33,586 bases of DNA from an uncultured Pleomorphomonas sp. (GTDB lineage Bacteria; Pseudomonadota; Alphaproteobacteria; Rhizobiales; Pleomorphomonadaceae). Made by a program: the position numbers and the translations under genes. The stretch covers positions 1 to 33,586 of the forward strand of contig CALMMQ010000081.1 of NCBI GenBank assembly GCA_937868725.1, written 5' to 3'. Positions 7,743-19,955 of this stretch are shown here, one piece after another; the first letter of the stretch is position 1; the number at the start of each line of letters is the position of its first letter. A model generated the notes under the pieces. The model was given only the letters and a program-made list of their open reading frames with translations, made no database searches and had not been told where the DNA came from.

Positions 7743-8503
7743 CCGCCGGACCGCTGCCTGGAACGACGCAGCTTGGAGGCGAGCCAGAGTCGGACGCAGC
7801 CCGAGAGGCCGAACGTCCTGATCCGCCAGACAAGTTCGCCCCAAGGGTGGCGCGGGGCGGCGCGGAAGCGCTGGCGGCCGGGCGCCTCGCGGGCGCCGCC
7901 GATCGAGGAGGCCGGCAGCACGTTGGCGGTAACCGGCGGCGGCAGAACGCCATAGGTAATGAGCCCATGCTCCCAGGGACGGCGCAAGTCTTCGTCGATG
8001 GCGCGGCGGCGGGGGGCGGCAAGGCTCAGGAACTTGCGCGCGCCGGCGGGGCGGATCAGGTAGGCGCCGGTGTTGTTGGGCACGCGCCAGTAGCGGACCA
8101 CCTCGCCGACGCCAGCGAGGCTGACAACCGGTTCGGCGGCGGCCTTGGCCGGGTTGGAGAGGCGGACGATGTCCCAATCGTCCGGCAGGGCGGCAAGGCG
8201 GTCGAGCAGCAGCGGCAGCGTGGCGCCGATCTCGAGATCGTCCTCGATCACCAGCGCCGGCGCGTCACCGGCGGCAACGATCTCCTGAATGGCAAGATGG
8301 CTGGCGTAACAGCCGATCTCGCCGGCCGTCAGCACCTGGGGTTCGCCGGCCGGCAGATCGAAGTGGCGGCGGAGCGTCTCGGGCAGGGCGGCGCCGCGGC
8401 AGGCGGCAAAGCGTTCGTAGGCGATGCCGTGCGCCTTGAGCTGGGCGTCCATGTGCGCCAAACGGTCGGTGTCGCGGTCGAGATTGATCAGGAAGACGCG
8501 CAA
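7739..8503 (-). CDS. Glycosyltransferase family 25 (LPS biosynthesis)
   Basis: This protein of about 254 residues has the GT25 landmarks in order: VFLINLDRDTDRLAHMDAQL at the N-terminus, LTAGEIGCYASHLAIQEI, the acidic VIEDDLEI, and NNTGAYLIRPAGARKFL. Family members add galactose or glucose to LPS or LOS. No ATG or GTG fits the start. I chose the TTG at 8503, because GAGGAG lies about 9 bases upstream and the product then begins MRVFLINLDR, as family members do; a TTG at 8524 is the alternative. It follows the GT11 gene closely and is probably co-transcribed with it. The C-terminal 40 residues are very basic (LWLASKLRRSRQR). Confidence 0.88.
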   Translation of the reverse strand: MRVFLINLDRDTDRLAHMDAQLKAHGIAYERFAACRGAALPETLRRHFDLPAGEPQVLTAGEIGCYASHLAIQEIVAAGDAPALVIEDDLEIGATLPLLLDRLAALPDDWDIVRLSNPAKAAAEPVVSLAGVGEVVRYWRVPNNTGAYLIRPAGARKFLSLAAPRRRAIDEDLRRPWEHGLITYGVLPPPVTANVLPASSIGGAREAPGRQRFRAAPRHPWGELVWRIRTFGLSGCVRLWLASKLRRSRQRSGG

Positions 8504-8531
8504 GGCCCGGTACTCCTCGGCCAAAAGGCGT

Positions 8532-9446
8532 TCAGACGAGAATCCAGCCGTCCGGGCAGACGTCGTCGGTGAAGGTTTCCAGCATGCGCGCCCGGGCGAA
8601 CCAGCGGCGCGGAGCGATGACGGTCTTGTCGGGGGCGTTGGCGAGCCAGGCGCCCCACCAGCTGAACGTACTGTTGGCGATGATGTGGTGGCGGCAGAGC
8701 GTCATGAGGTGGAGGTCTTCCTCGCGGCTCTGGCCCGGCGACAGGTGGCGATCCGGCCAATGGGCGGTCAGGTCGGCGGCGGCGGCGAGGTCGTCACTGA
8801 AGACGAGGAAGCGGACGCCCGGCACCAGCCGTTGCATCAGCAGGCGGGCCCGCTCGTAATACTCGGGGCCGACGAGGCCGTGGGTGGCGGTGGTGCGGGG
8901 ATCGCTGGCGTAGTCGCCGCGCCGGATGTGAACGGCGACGTGCGGGACGCTGGCCAGCCCGGCGATCGCGGCCTGATCGAAGTCCGCCGCCCGGTGAGCG
9001 AGCGAGAAGGCGGCGCGGATGTCGTCGGCGACGTCGGTGAAGAAGCGCTCGGATTGGAAGTAGCCGGCGAGATAGGTGCCGGGACCGACGGCGGCGATGG
9101 CCGGATCGTAGGCTTGGCCGGCGTGGCGATAGACGGCGCCCGGCCAGCTCTCGAAGCGGCGCTTGGCCTTGGGCCGACGGAACAGGCGCTGCCAGCCGCC
9201 GCCGGCCGTCGGATCGGGCGACCAGAGGCCGACGTCGAGGTCAAAGGCGCCAAGGCCGTAGCTGGCGTGGGCGAGGCGCTCGGATTCGACGGGGTCGACG
9301 AGCAGCTGCGTGCCCAAGCGGTGCGATTGGGCGTAGCCGGCGGCATACTGGAACATCTGGTTGCCGAGGCCGCCGAACACCTGCACGCACGTATAGGAAC
9401 GGCAGGTCCCCGGCGCGATCATCACGGCATGCGGTGCGGCTGGCAT
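8532..9446 (-). CDS. Glycosyltransferase family 11 (alpha-1,2-fucosyltransferase type)
   Basis: This 304-residue protein has the three family-11 blocks: VFGGLGNQMFQYAAGYA (residues 23-39), HIRRGDY (173-179) and NSTFSWWGAWLAN (258-270). HxRRGDY is the nucleotide-sugar (GDP-fucose) site of inverting alpha-1,2-fucosyltransferases. The likely reaction is transfer of L-fucose, or a related 6-deoxyhexose, to a surface glycan. No GDP-fucose synthesis genes are in the window, so the donor is unproven. The ATG at 9446 has GGAG four bases upstream. It is the first gene of a minus-strand pair with the GT25 gene and is divergent from the GT10 gene. Confidence 0.92.
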   Translation of the reverse strand: MPAAPHAVMIAPGTCRSYTCVQVFGGLGNQMFQYAAGYAQSHRLGTQLLVDPVESERLAHASYGLGAFDLDVGLWSPDPTAGGGWQRLFRRPKAKRRFESWPGAVYRHAGQAYDPAIAAVGPGTYLAGYFQSERFFTDVADDIRAAFSLAHRAADFDQAAIAGLASVPHVAVHIRRGDYASDPRTTATHGLVGPEYYERARLLMQRLVPGVRFLVFSDDLAAAADLTAHWPDRHLSPGQSREEDLHLMTLCRHHIIANSTFSWWGAWLANAPDKTVIAPRRWFARARMLETFTDDVCPDGWILV

Positions 9447-9645
9447 GTGGTCTCCAGGGCTTGAGGCGACGGGCGCCCGGCAAGGCGACCGACGCTGCCA
9501 ACCGGTTCGCCCGCGCGCTCTTTACTGCACGACGAATCGGATGCTAGCTAAGCCGCTTTTACCCGTGGACGGGGTGGATTGCATCCGTCGTCTTGCGGCG
9601 TAGCGTTGTCCGGCGCCGGCGACCGGCCAGGGGAGGGGTGTCGAC
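9447..9645. other. Divergent intergenic region between GT11 and GT10 genes
   Basis: These 199 bases separate two oppositely oriented glycosyltransferase operons and must hold both promoters. The centre, about 9518-9570, is AT-richer than its surroundings. I found no clear -35/-10 pair and no open frame worth calling. Confidence 0.4.
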
Positions 9646-10656
9646 TTGATCAAGGTGGGCTTCGTTTCATCGGCACCGGACTGGCACTGGCTGCGACAGT
9701 TTCCCGGCGGCAAGGCGCAGTGGGGCGAGGTGACCTTCAGCTTCTCGGGCGACTTTGCCGATTGCGATCTGCTGGTCGTCTACGACGCCGTGCCCGAACG
9801 CCTGTCCGGCCAGTTGCGGGCGCCGCGCCGCCTGTTCGTTGCCTCCGAACCGGCGAGCGTCAAGCGCTATGACGCCGGCTTCCTCGCCCAGTTCGATCTC
9901 GTTCTGACCACCGATCCCCAGACGTCGCACGCCAACGTCCGCACCGGTCAGCTTGGGTTGCCCTGGCTGATCGGCGCCTGGGATGCGGCGGGCCAGCGGC
10001 TGGCCAAACCGATGACCGCCGACGATTTCGCCGGCTATTTCCCACCGAAGACGCGGCAGATGTCGGTCGTCACCTCGGCCAAGGCGTTCACCGCCGGCCA
10101 CCGGCAGCGGCTCGATTTCGTGCGTCGCCTCAAGACCTACTTCGGCGACGAGATCGACCTGTTCGGCCGCGACATCAAGGGCTTCGGCGACAAGAGCGAG
10201 GTGCTGGCCACCTATCGCTATCACATCGCGCTCGAGAACTGCGCCACCCGCGACTACTGGACCGAGAAGCTGGCCGATCCGCTGCTGGCCCTGACCTACC
10301 CGATCTATTACGGTTGCCCCAACATCGGCGACTACTTCGCGCCGGGGGCGCTGACGACGATCGACATCGCCGATTTCGACGGCACCGTCGCCACCATCCG
10401 CTCGATCTTGGCGTCGGATCGCTACGAAGCTTCGCGTGACCATCTGGTGACGGCGCGCCAGCGCGTTCTCGGCGACAACAACCTGTTCGCCATCCTGGCC
10501 GGGCTGGCACCGGCGGTGGTCGGTGGCGAAGCGGTGGCGCCGGCGGTCCCGGGCATCCGCAGCGAGCGGGCGTTCGAACCCTGGTCCGCCCGCTTCAGCC
10601 GCAAACTTGCCAAGCAAGCCGGCAAGGCGAAGCGCCTCATTCTCGGCGACCGCTGA
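9646..10656 (+). CDS. Glycosyltransferase family 10 (alpha-1,3/4-fucosyltransferase type)
   Basis: This 336-residue protein carries the family-10 core at about 190-229: YRYHIALENCATRDYWTEK, then YPIYYGCPNIGDYF. In characterised members the same region (F/H-x-ENS...DY-TEK...P-YYG-PN) binds GDP-fucose. The N-terminal half (SEPASVKRYD, LVLTTDPQTSH) fits the acceptor half of the GT-B fold. The start is a TTG at 9646 with GGGAGGGG about 8 bases upstream; no ATG fits. A basic C-terminal tail (SRKLAKQAGKAKRLIL) resembles the membrane-associating tails of bacterial family members. It is followed 36 bases later by a hexapeptide acyltransferase. Donor identity is inferred from the family only. Confidence 0.87.
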   Translation: MIKVGFVSSAPDWHWLRQFPGGKAQWGEVTFSFSGDFADCDLLVVYDAVPERLSGQLRAPRRLFVASEPASVKRYDAGFLAQFDLVLTTDPQTSHANVRTGQLGLPWLIGAWDAAGQRLAKPMTADDFAGYFPPKTRQMSVVTSAKAFTAGHRQRLDFVRRLKTYFGDEIDLFGRDIKGFGDKSEVLATYRYHIALENCATRDYWTEKLADPLLALTYPIYYGCPNIGDYFAPGALTTIDIADFDGTVATIRSILASDRYEASRDHLVTARQRVLGDNNLFAILAGLAPAVVGGEAVAPAVPGIRSERAFEPWSARFSRKLAKQAGKAKRLILGDR

Positions 10657-10692
10657 GCCGACGTTGCCATCTCCCGAGCCGCGTGAGGCAAC

Positions 10693-11232
10693 ATGAGACT
10701 GTCGCTCTTCAAGTTCCGCAAGCGCCGCTTCGACAGCACGACGCATGTCAGCGACAAGAGCCGCGTCAGCAAGGATTCGCGGATAGGCCGCTATTGTTAC
10801 GTCGGCAACTATTGCGATATCACCCGGGCCGACATCGGCAATTACGTGTCGATCGCCAACAACGTCACCATCGGTCCGGGCGAGCACGCTCTCGATCGCG
10901 TCTCGACCAACAGCCTGTTCTATTCCGAGCCCTATGCCCAACTGACGGCGGCGCCGTGCCGTATCGGCAGCGACGCCTGGATCGGCGTCGACGCCATCGT
11001 GCGGCGGGGCGTCACGATCGGTATCGGGGCGGCGGTGGGCGCCAATTCCTTCGTCAACGCCGATGTGCCCGATTTCGCCATCGTCGCCGGTTCACCGGCG
11101 CGGCTCATCGGCTATCGCCTCAACGAGGCGCAGCGCGCCGTGGTGCTGGAAAGTCGTTGGTGGGAGCAGGATATCGAGGTGGCGCGGCGACTGGTCGCCG
11201 GGCTCGAAGAGACCCTTCGGCGTCTGGCCTGA
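10693..11232 (+). CDS. Left-handed beta-helix (hexapeptide) acyltransferase
   Basis: This 179-residue protein is built of hexapeptide repeats: SRIGRYCYVGNYCDITRADI, IGNYVSIANNVTIGPGEHAL, then CRIGSDAWIGVDAIVRRGVT and IGIGAAVGANSFV, closed by AIVAGSPARLIGYR. That pattern is typical of CatB/WbbJ-type O-acetyltransferases, which form trimers and use acetyl-CoA. The histidine in GPGEHAL is in the position of the usual catalytic residue. In this setting it probably O-acetylates a sugar of the surface polysaccharide. The ATG at 10693 has GAGG four bases upstream. It is the last gene of the plus-strand group with GT10. Confidence 0.9.
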   Translation: MRLSLFKFRKRRFDSTTHVSDKSRVSKDSRIGRYCYVGNYCDITRADIGNYVSIANNVTIGPGEHALDRVSTNSLFYSEPYAQLTAAPCRIGSDAWIGVDAIVRRGVTIGIGAAVGANSFVNADVPDFAIVAGSPARLIGYRLNEAQRAVVLESRWWEQDIEVARRLVAGLEETLRRLA

Positions 11233-11262
11233 AGGCGTCCCGGGGCGCACGCGTCCCAAGGG

Positions 11263-11289
11263 GACGACGGGCCGGACTGGCCCGTCGTC
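11263..11289. terminator. Perfect 11-bp hairpin between convergent genes
   Basis: GACGACGGGCC (11263-11273) pairs perfectly with GGCCCGTCGTC (11279-11289) around GGACT. It sits between the convergent acyltransferase and greA genes and probably helps end both transcripts. No T-run follows on either strand, so classic intrinsic termination is uncertain. Confidence 0.5.
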
Positions 11290-11296
11290 AAATCGA

Positions 11297-11770
11297 TTAC
11301 TTGAACAGCACGTCGAGAATCTCATAGCCGCGGGCGCCGCCCGGCGCTGCCACCTCGATGGAATCGCCGACCTTCTTGCCGATCAGGGCGCGGGCGATGG
11401 GCGAGGAGATGGAGATGCGGCCGGCCCGGACGTCGGCTTCGGCGTCGCCGACGATCTGGTAGGTCTTCTCGTCCTCGGTGTCCTCGTCGACGAGCTTCAC
11501 CGTGGCGCCGAACTTGATCGTCTTGCCGCTCAGCTTGGAGACGTCGATGATCTCGGCCCGCGACAGCATGTCCTCGAGCTCGGAGATGCGGCCCTCGTTG
11601 TGGCTCTGCTGCTCCTTGGCGGCGTGATACTCGGCATTTTCCGACAGATCGCCGTGCGCGCGCGCTTCGGCGATGGCGGCGATGATGCGAGGCCGTTCCT
11701 CGGACTTGCGCCGCTGCAGCTCGCCCTCCAGGGTGGCATGGCCGCCGGCGGTCATCGGGACTTTTTCCAT
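11297..11770 (-). CDS. greA: Transcription elongation factor GreA
   Basis: This 157-residue protein has the full GreA layout. The N-terminal antiparallel coiled coil (about 8-77) carries the tip motif [10 protein letters not shown], whose acidic D41 and E44 reach the RNA polymerase active centre. The C-terminal FKBP-like domain includes [20 protein letters not shown] and [13 protein letters not shown]. It rescues backtracked RNA polymerase by stimulating transcript cleavage. The ATG at 11770 follows a weak purine-rich ribosome site (GAGAG). It lies downstream of carB on the same strand, but a terminator and a likely promoter lie between them. Confidence 0.97.
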   Translation of the reverse strand: MEKVPMTAGGHATLEGELQRRKSEERPRIIAAIAEARAHGDLSENAEYHAAKEQQSHNEGRISELEDMLSRAEIIDVSKLSGKTIKFGATVKLVDEDTEDEKTYQIVGDAEADVRAGRISISSPIARALIGKKVGDSIEVAAPGGARGYEILDVLFK

Positions 11771-11789
11771 CGGTCTCTCAACCTTTCAC

Positions 11790-11825
11790 AAAAAATCAGA
11801 GCGCCCGGTGCCTCTGGCACCGGGC
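11790..11825 (-). terminator. Intrinsic terminator after carB and inside the likely greA leader
   Basis: Read on the minus strand, a perfect 10-bp stem (11816-11825 with 11803-11812) closes a three-base loop and is followed within 7 bases by six T (11795-11790). It can end carB transcripts. It also lies only 20 bases before the greA start codon and downstream of the only good greA promoter candidate, so greA transcripts must read through it. Confidence 0.8.
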
Positions 11826-11874
11826 CGCATCGTTTCATGTCTGTCATGCCGAATCGCACGCAATCGATCCAGCG

Positions 11875-11903
11875 ATATTAGCTGCCAGCGTCGTTGGCGT
11901 CAC
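11875..11903 (-). promoter_or_regulatory. Likely greA promoter
   Basis: On the minus strand GTGACG (11903-11898) and TAATAT (11880-11875) are separated by exactly 17 bases, a good sigma-70 arrangement. Transcription would start near 11868, about 98 bases before greA, placing the terminator hairpin in the leader. It begins 35 bases after the carB stop. Confidence 0.5.
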
Positions 11904-11937
11904 GAGGCCAAAAGTTTCGCCCCGTCACGACGTCTGA

Positions 11938-15429
<3,492 letters not shown>

Positions 15430-15594
15430 GTTGGCTCGCGTCAAATCGCGACCGGCGCTTGCGGGCGCCGCTCGGCTCAGGATCGTTGGCGCGGCTTATA
15501 GAGGAAAACCGGCCGGCAGCAAACCCCGAACATGGGAATATCCGCCCCTCGCAAACCTCGGGGCGCCGAGGCGAGGCCGCGGCAAGCGGACGCG

Positions 15595-15621
15595 GTGACA
15601 TTACGGATTTTCTGGTATAAC
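15595..15621 (+). promoter_or_regulatory. Possible promoter for the zinc peptidase gene
   Basis: GTGACA (15595-15600) and TATAAC (15616-15621) lie upstream of the YpfJ-like gene, but the 15-base spacer is short, so this is tentative. The 215-bp carB/ypfJ divergent gap shows no gene. Confidence 0.3.
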
Positions 15622-15644
15622 GCCTTGGTCAGGGAGGGCTGTGC

Positions 15645-16556
15645 ATGCTCTGGAAGGGTCGGCGCGAAAGCGACAACATCGAGGACGATCGGGGTGGCGG
15701 CGGCTTCGGGCCAGCGGGCGGCGACGGCGGCTTCCGGCTGCCGGGCGGCAGCTTTCCCGGCCGACGGGGCGGTGGCATGTCGATCGGCACGCTGATCGTC
15801 GTCGGCATCGTGCTCTGGCTCCTCGGCATCAACCCGCTGGTGCTGCTCGACGGTCAGTTCGCCTCGGCACCGACGTCGTCGGACAGCTATCAGGCGCCGC
15901 GCCGCCCGGCCGGTCCGGACGAGATGAAGGACTTCGTCGCCACCATTCTCGGGTCGACCGAGGACGTCTGGTCGGCCATCTTCGCGGCGGCCGGCCAGCG
16001 CTACAAGCCGACGCCGCTGCGACTGTTCTCGGGCTCGATCCAGTCGGCCTGCGGCGCCGCCAGCGCCGCTTCCGGGCCGTTCTACTGTCCGGGTGACGGC
16101 AAGGTGTACATCGACCTCGCCTTCTATGACGAACTGCGCCGCCGCTTCAACGCGCCGGGCGATTTTGCCCAGGCCTATGTCATCGCCCATGAGGTCGGTC
16201 ACCACGTGCAGGATCTCCTGGGCATCCTGCCGGCGTTCAACGCCAAGCGGCGGACGATGTCGGAAGCGGACGCCAACGCCTACTCGGTGCGCATCGAGCT
16301 GCAGGCCGACTGCTTTGCCGGCGTCTGGGGTGCCCACGTCGCCAAGGAAGGCTGGCTCGAAACCGGCGATCTCGACGAAGCGCTCAACGCCGCCTCGCAG
16401 ATCGGCGACGACACCATCCAGAAGCGGACGCAGGGCTATGTCGTGCCCGAGACGTTCAATCATGGCTCGTCCAGCCAGCGTCAGCGCTGGTTCAAGAAGG
16501 GCTATGCCGCCGGCGACATCAACGCCTGCGACACCCTGAGCGCCCGCACGCTCTGA
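15645..16556 (+). CDS. YpfJ-family neutral zinc metallopeptidase, membrane-anchored
   Basis: This 303-residue protein has a short Gly/Arg-rich N-terminus with the repeated motif GGGGFGPAGGDGGF. One membrane segment follows at about 46-68 (MSIGTLIVVGIVLWLLGINP). The catalytic domain has FYCPGDGKVYIDLAFYDEL, the zinc site HEVGHH at 182-187, and ELQADCFAGVWGAH, where the third zinc ligand lies in this family. The YpfJ/KPN_02809 family is predicted to be neutral zinc proteases; substrates are unknown. The ATG at 15645 has GGAGG seven bases upstream. It is divergent from carB and 12 bases ahead of an MFS transporter, probably in one operon. Confidence 0.93.
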   Translation: MLWKGRRESDNIEDDRGGGGFGPAGGDGGFRLPGGSFPGRRGGGMSIGTLIVVGIVLWLLGINPLVLLDGQFASAPTSSDSYQAPRRPAGPDEMKDFVATILGSTEDVWSAIFAAAGQRYKPTPLRLFSGSIQSACGAASAASGPFYCPGDGKVYIDLAFYDELRRRFNAPGDFAQAYVIAHEVGHHVQDLLGILPAFNAKRRTMSEADANAYSVRIELQADCFAGVWGAHVAKEGWLETGDLDEALNAASQIGDDTIQKRTQGYVVPETFNHGSSSQRQRWFKKGYAAGDINACDTLSARTL

Positions 16557-16568
16557 CAGCTGCACGGA

Positions 16569-17774
16569 ATGCCTGCCACCATGCCGAATCGCGGTCTTGC
16601 CTTCGTCTATCTCACCGTTTTCCTCGACGTCGTCGGTATTGCCATGATCATCCCGGTCACGCCGGCGCTGATCCTGAAGCTCGGCGGTGTGGGGATCGAC
16701 GCGGCGGCGGTGGCCGGCGGCTGGCTGATGTTCACCTATGCCGGCATGCAGTTCCTGTGCGCGCCGATCATCGGCAACCTGTCCGACCGTTTCGGCCGGC
16801 GACCGTTGCTGCTCACCTCGGTGCTGGCTTTCGGCATCGACAACCTGATCTGCGCCATGGCGCCGGCGCTCGGCTGGCTGTTCGTCGGCCGGCTCTTGGC
16901 CGGCATGGCCGGCGGCAGCTACGCCACGGCCGGCGCCTACGTCGCCGACGTGACGCCGCCGGACCGGCGGGCACGCAACTATGGCTTCATGGGCATCGCC
17001 TTCGGCGTCGGCTTCGTGCTGGGGCCGGCGCTCGGCGGTCTCGCCGGCCAGCTCAGCCCACGGGCGCCGTTCTTCTTTGCCGCCGCCCTGTCGTTCGTCA
17101 ACTTCGTCTTCGGCTATTTCAATCTTGTCGAGAGCGTCGGTCCGGCGGCGAGGCGACCGTTCTCCTGGCGGCGGGCCAATCCGTTCGGCGCCTTCAAGGC
17201 ACTGTTCGGCCGGCGCCAACTCATCGCCCTGATGGCCATCATCGTCATCGCCCAGATCGCCCACGACGCCAATCCGTCGGTCTGGGCCTTCTCGGGCAAG
17301 CTGCGCTTCGGCTGGACCGAGCGCGACATCGGCCTGACGCTGGCCGCCACCGGTTTCGCCATGGCGCTGGTGATGGGCGGGCTGATCGGGCCGATCGTCC
17401 GGCGCGTCGGCGAGCGGCGGGCGGCGTTGATCGGTCTGGCGCTGGCGGCTACCGGCTTTGTCGGCTACGCCTTCGCCACCTCGACGATGATGATGGTGGC
17501 GTTCATTCCGGTGTTCGCCTTCATCGGCCTGATCGAGCCGTCGCTGAAGGCGCTGGCGTCGGCGCGGGTGCCGGCCAATGCCCAGGGCGAACTGCAGGGG
17601 GCGATCACCTCGGTCAAGAGCCTGACCATGGCGTTGTCGCCGTTGGTGATGACGCGGGTGTTCGGCTATTTCAGCGGGCCGACGGCGCCGGTGCATTTCC
17701 CCGGCGCGCCGTTCCTGCTGGCGGCGATCCTGCTGGCGGCCGCCTTCGGCGTGCTGGCCAGCGGCCTCGAATGA
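16569..17774 (+). CDS. MFS transporter of the TetA (drug:proton antiporter) type
   Basis: This is a 401-residue, 12-helix inner-membrane transporter. The loop between helices 2 and 3 has the MFS motif GNLSDRFGRRPLLL. The antiporter-type motif C region is GIAFGVGFVLGPALGG in helix 5, and PPDRRARNYG precedes it. Together with TFLDVVGIAMIIPVTPALIL-like helix 1 wording (LTVFLDVVGIAMIIPVTPAL) this matches the Tet/TCR group of exporters. The substrate is unknown; these names do not prove tetracycline resistance. The ATG at 16569 is used; an ATG at 16581 is possible and neither has a good ribosome site, which suggests coupling to the peptidase gene 12 bases upstream. It ends 13 bases from the convergent carA stop. 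Confidence 0.92.
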   Translation: MPATMPNRGLAFVYLTVFLDVVGIAMIIPVTPALILKLGGVGIDAAAVAGGWLMFTYAGMQFLCAPIIGNLSDRFGRRPLLLTSVLAFGIDNLICAMAPALGWLFVGRLLAGMAGGSYATAGAYVADVTPPDRRARNYGFMGIAFGVGFVLGPALGGLAGQLSPRAPFFFAAALSFVNFVFGYFNLVESVGPAARRPFSWRRANPFGAFKALFGRRQLIALMAIIVIAQIAHDANPSVWAFSGKLRFGWTERDIGLTLAATGFAMALVMGGLIGPIVRRVGERRAALIGLALAATGFVGYAFATSTMMMVAFIPVFAFIGLIEPSLKALASARVPANAQGELQGAITSVKSLTMALSPLVMTRVFGYFSGPTAPVHFPGAPFLLAAILLAAAFGVLASGLE

Positions 17775-17787
17775 GGCCGGCCGCCGA

Positions 17788-18987
<1,200 letters not shown>

Positions 18988-19026
18988 CGCGGCTATCCTT
19001 TGCGGAAAACGGGCCTTAGAGGCGCG

Positions 19027-19063
19027 CCAAACCGGCCGGGGCAGAGGCTGCCCCGACGTTTGG
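19027..19063 (-). other. Hairpin at the extreme 5' end of the carA transcript
   Basis: CGGGGCAG (19037-19044) pairs with CTGCCCCG (19048-19055) around three bases. Outside an internal loop, CCAAAC (19027-19032) pairs with GTTTGG (19058-19063). The predicted carA start point falls in the outer arm, so the transcript would begin with this structure. No T-run follows, so it is not a simple terminator. Confidence 0.55.
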
Positions 19064-19067
19064 TCGG

Positions 19068-19096
19068 TTAATAGGGGAACGGGCGCCGAAGGTCAA
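19068..19096 (-). promoter_or_regulatory. Likely carA promoter
   Basis: On the minus strand TTGACC (19096-19091) and TATTAA (19073-19068) are exactly 17 bases apart. That is 5 of 6 matches in the -35 and 4 of 6 in the -10 to the sigma-70 consensus. Transcription would start near 19061, giving a leader of about 75 bases. Confidence 0.6.
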
Positions 19097-19134
19097 TGAC
19101 GGCGGGGCCGGCAGAGGATGATCGGCGGGCGCCG

Positions 19135-19515
19135 TCAGAACGGTCGCAGCGTCATCAAAGCGTAGACGACGACGAGCGTGACGATCTGAACGGCGAGCGC
19201 CGCCTTGAGGGCACCGCCGGCACCGGCGGCGAGCGCCTTGCGGCCACGCACACCAGCGACGCCGTGGAGCGCGACGGCGGCCAGGCCAAGCCATGGGAAG
19301 ACGAAGCTCAGCCAGTTGCCGAGCCAGAGCACGACGAGACCGGTGATGCCCGACAGGCCGGTGGTGGCCATGGCCAGGATGTAGGCGGGGCGCCAGAGGC
19401 GGCTCACCGGCCGGCCGGTGAGCGCCGGCAGCAGGGCGAGCGCCGCCCAGACGACGGTCAGGGCAACGCCGAGCATGGCGAAGCCGCGATGGGCTTCGTA
19501 GATCGCTGTGTACAT
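19135..19515 (-). CDS. Small four-helix membrane protein, function unknown
   Basis: This 126-residue protein has four hydrophobic segments: about 13-32 (AMLGVALTVVWAALALLPAL), 45-67 (from AYILAMATTGLSG), 69-88 (SFVFPWLGLAAVALHGVAGV) and 103-122. Short loops contain conserved-looking HRGFAML and RPAY. I do not recognise the family. No ribosome-binding sequence precedes the ATG at 19515, so it may be leaderless or start further in, at MLGVALTV. It lies upstream of carA on the same strand, but carA has its own promoter after it. The 110-bp gap to the antitoxin gene shows nothing clear. Confidence 0.7.
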   Translation of the reverse strand: MYTAIYEAHRGFAMLGVALTVVWAALALLPALTGRPVSRLWRPAYILAMATTGLSGITGLVVLWLGNWLSFVFPWLGLAAVALHGVAGVRGRKALAAGAGGALKAALAVQIVTLVVVYALMTLRPF

Positions 19516-19625
19516 GGAGGGTCCGGGTGCGAGGCTATTTGTTGATGTCGAGACTCAGTCTTTTCAGAACTGGCGCCGCCTGTCTTTCACATTGGCGTCA
19601 TCGGGACAAGGCGGCGGGGCGAACA

Positions 19626-19955
19626 TCAGAGAATAGCGTCAATGCCCTTGGTCTTGGCTAGCGCCAGGAGCTTTAGCGACGGACCGCTCGGCTTCTTTTC
19701 GCCGCGCTCCCACTTGCTGATCAGCGACGTCGTGACGTTGAGCGCCAGCGCGAAGGTGGCCTGGCTGAACCCGGCCTCCTCGCGGATCGCCTTGATGGCG
19801 GCGGGGTCGAACGCCTCGACCGGCGTCAGGCACGCGACGTCGAAACGTCGCATGGTCGCCTTGTCGATGGCGCCATGGCGATGGAGCTCCTCCATCGTCT
19901 CGTGCAGCGCACCGAGCAACTCACTGCGGTACTTGGGCTTGGCGGCTTCAGTCAT
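19626..19955 (-). CDS. higA: HigA-type antitoxin, Xre-family helix-turn-helix
   Basis: This 109-residue protein has a C-terminal Xre/Cro helix-turn-helix: FDPAAIKAIREEAGFSQATF, then ALNVTTSLISKWERGEKKPS, then GPSLKLLALAKTKGI. The N-terminal 45 residues are charged and probably bind the toxin. It should neutralise the upstream toxin and repress the operon, as HigA proteins do. The ATG at 19955 overlaps the last 8 bases of the toxin gene, so translation is coupled; the ribosome site (AGGGAA-like) lies inside the toxin gene. An open extension to 20138 in this frame is only the shadow of the toxin gene. Confidence 0.88.
   Translation of the reverse strand: MTEAAKPKYRSELLGALHETMEELHRHGAIDKATMRRFDVACLTPVEAFDPAAIKAIREEAGFSQATFALALNVTTSLISKWERGEKKPSGPSLKLLALAKTKGIDAIL

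Noticed and set aside
11263-11289. A classical intrinsic terminator after the acyltransferase gene
   Set aside because: The hairpin is real, but there is no T-run on either strand, so it is called with only moderate confidence.
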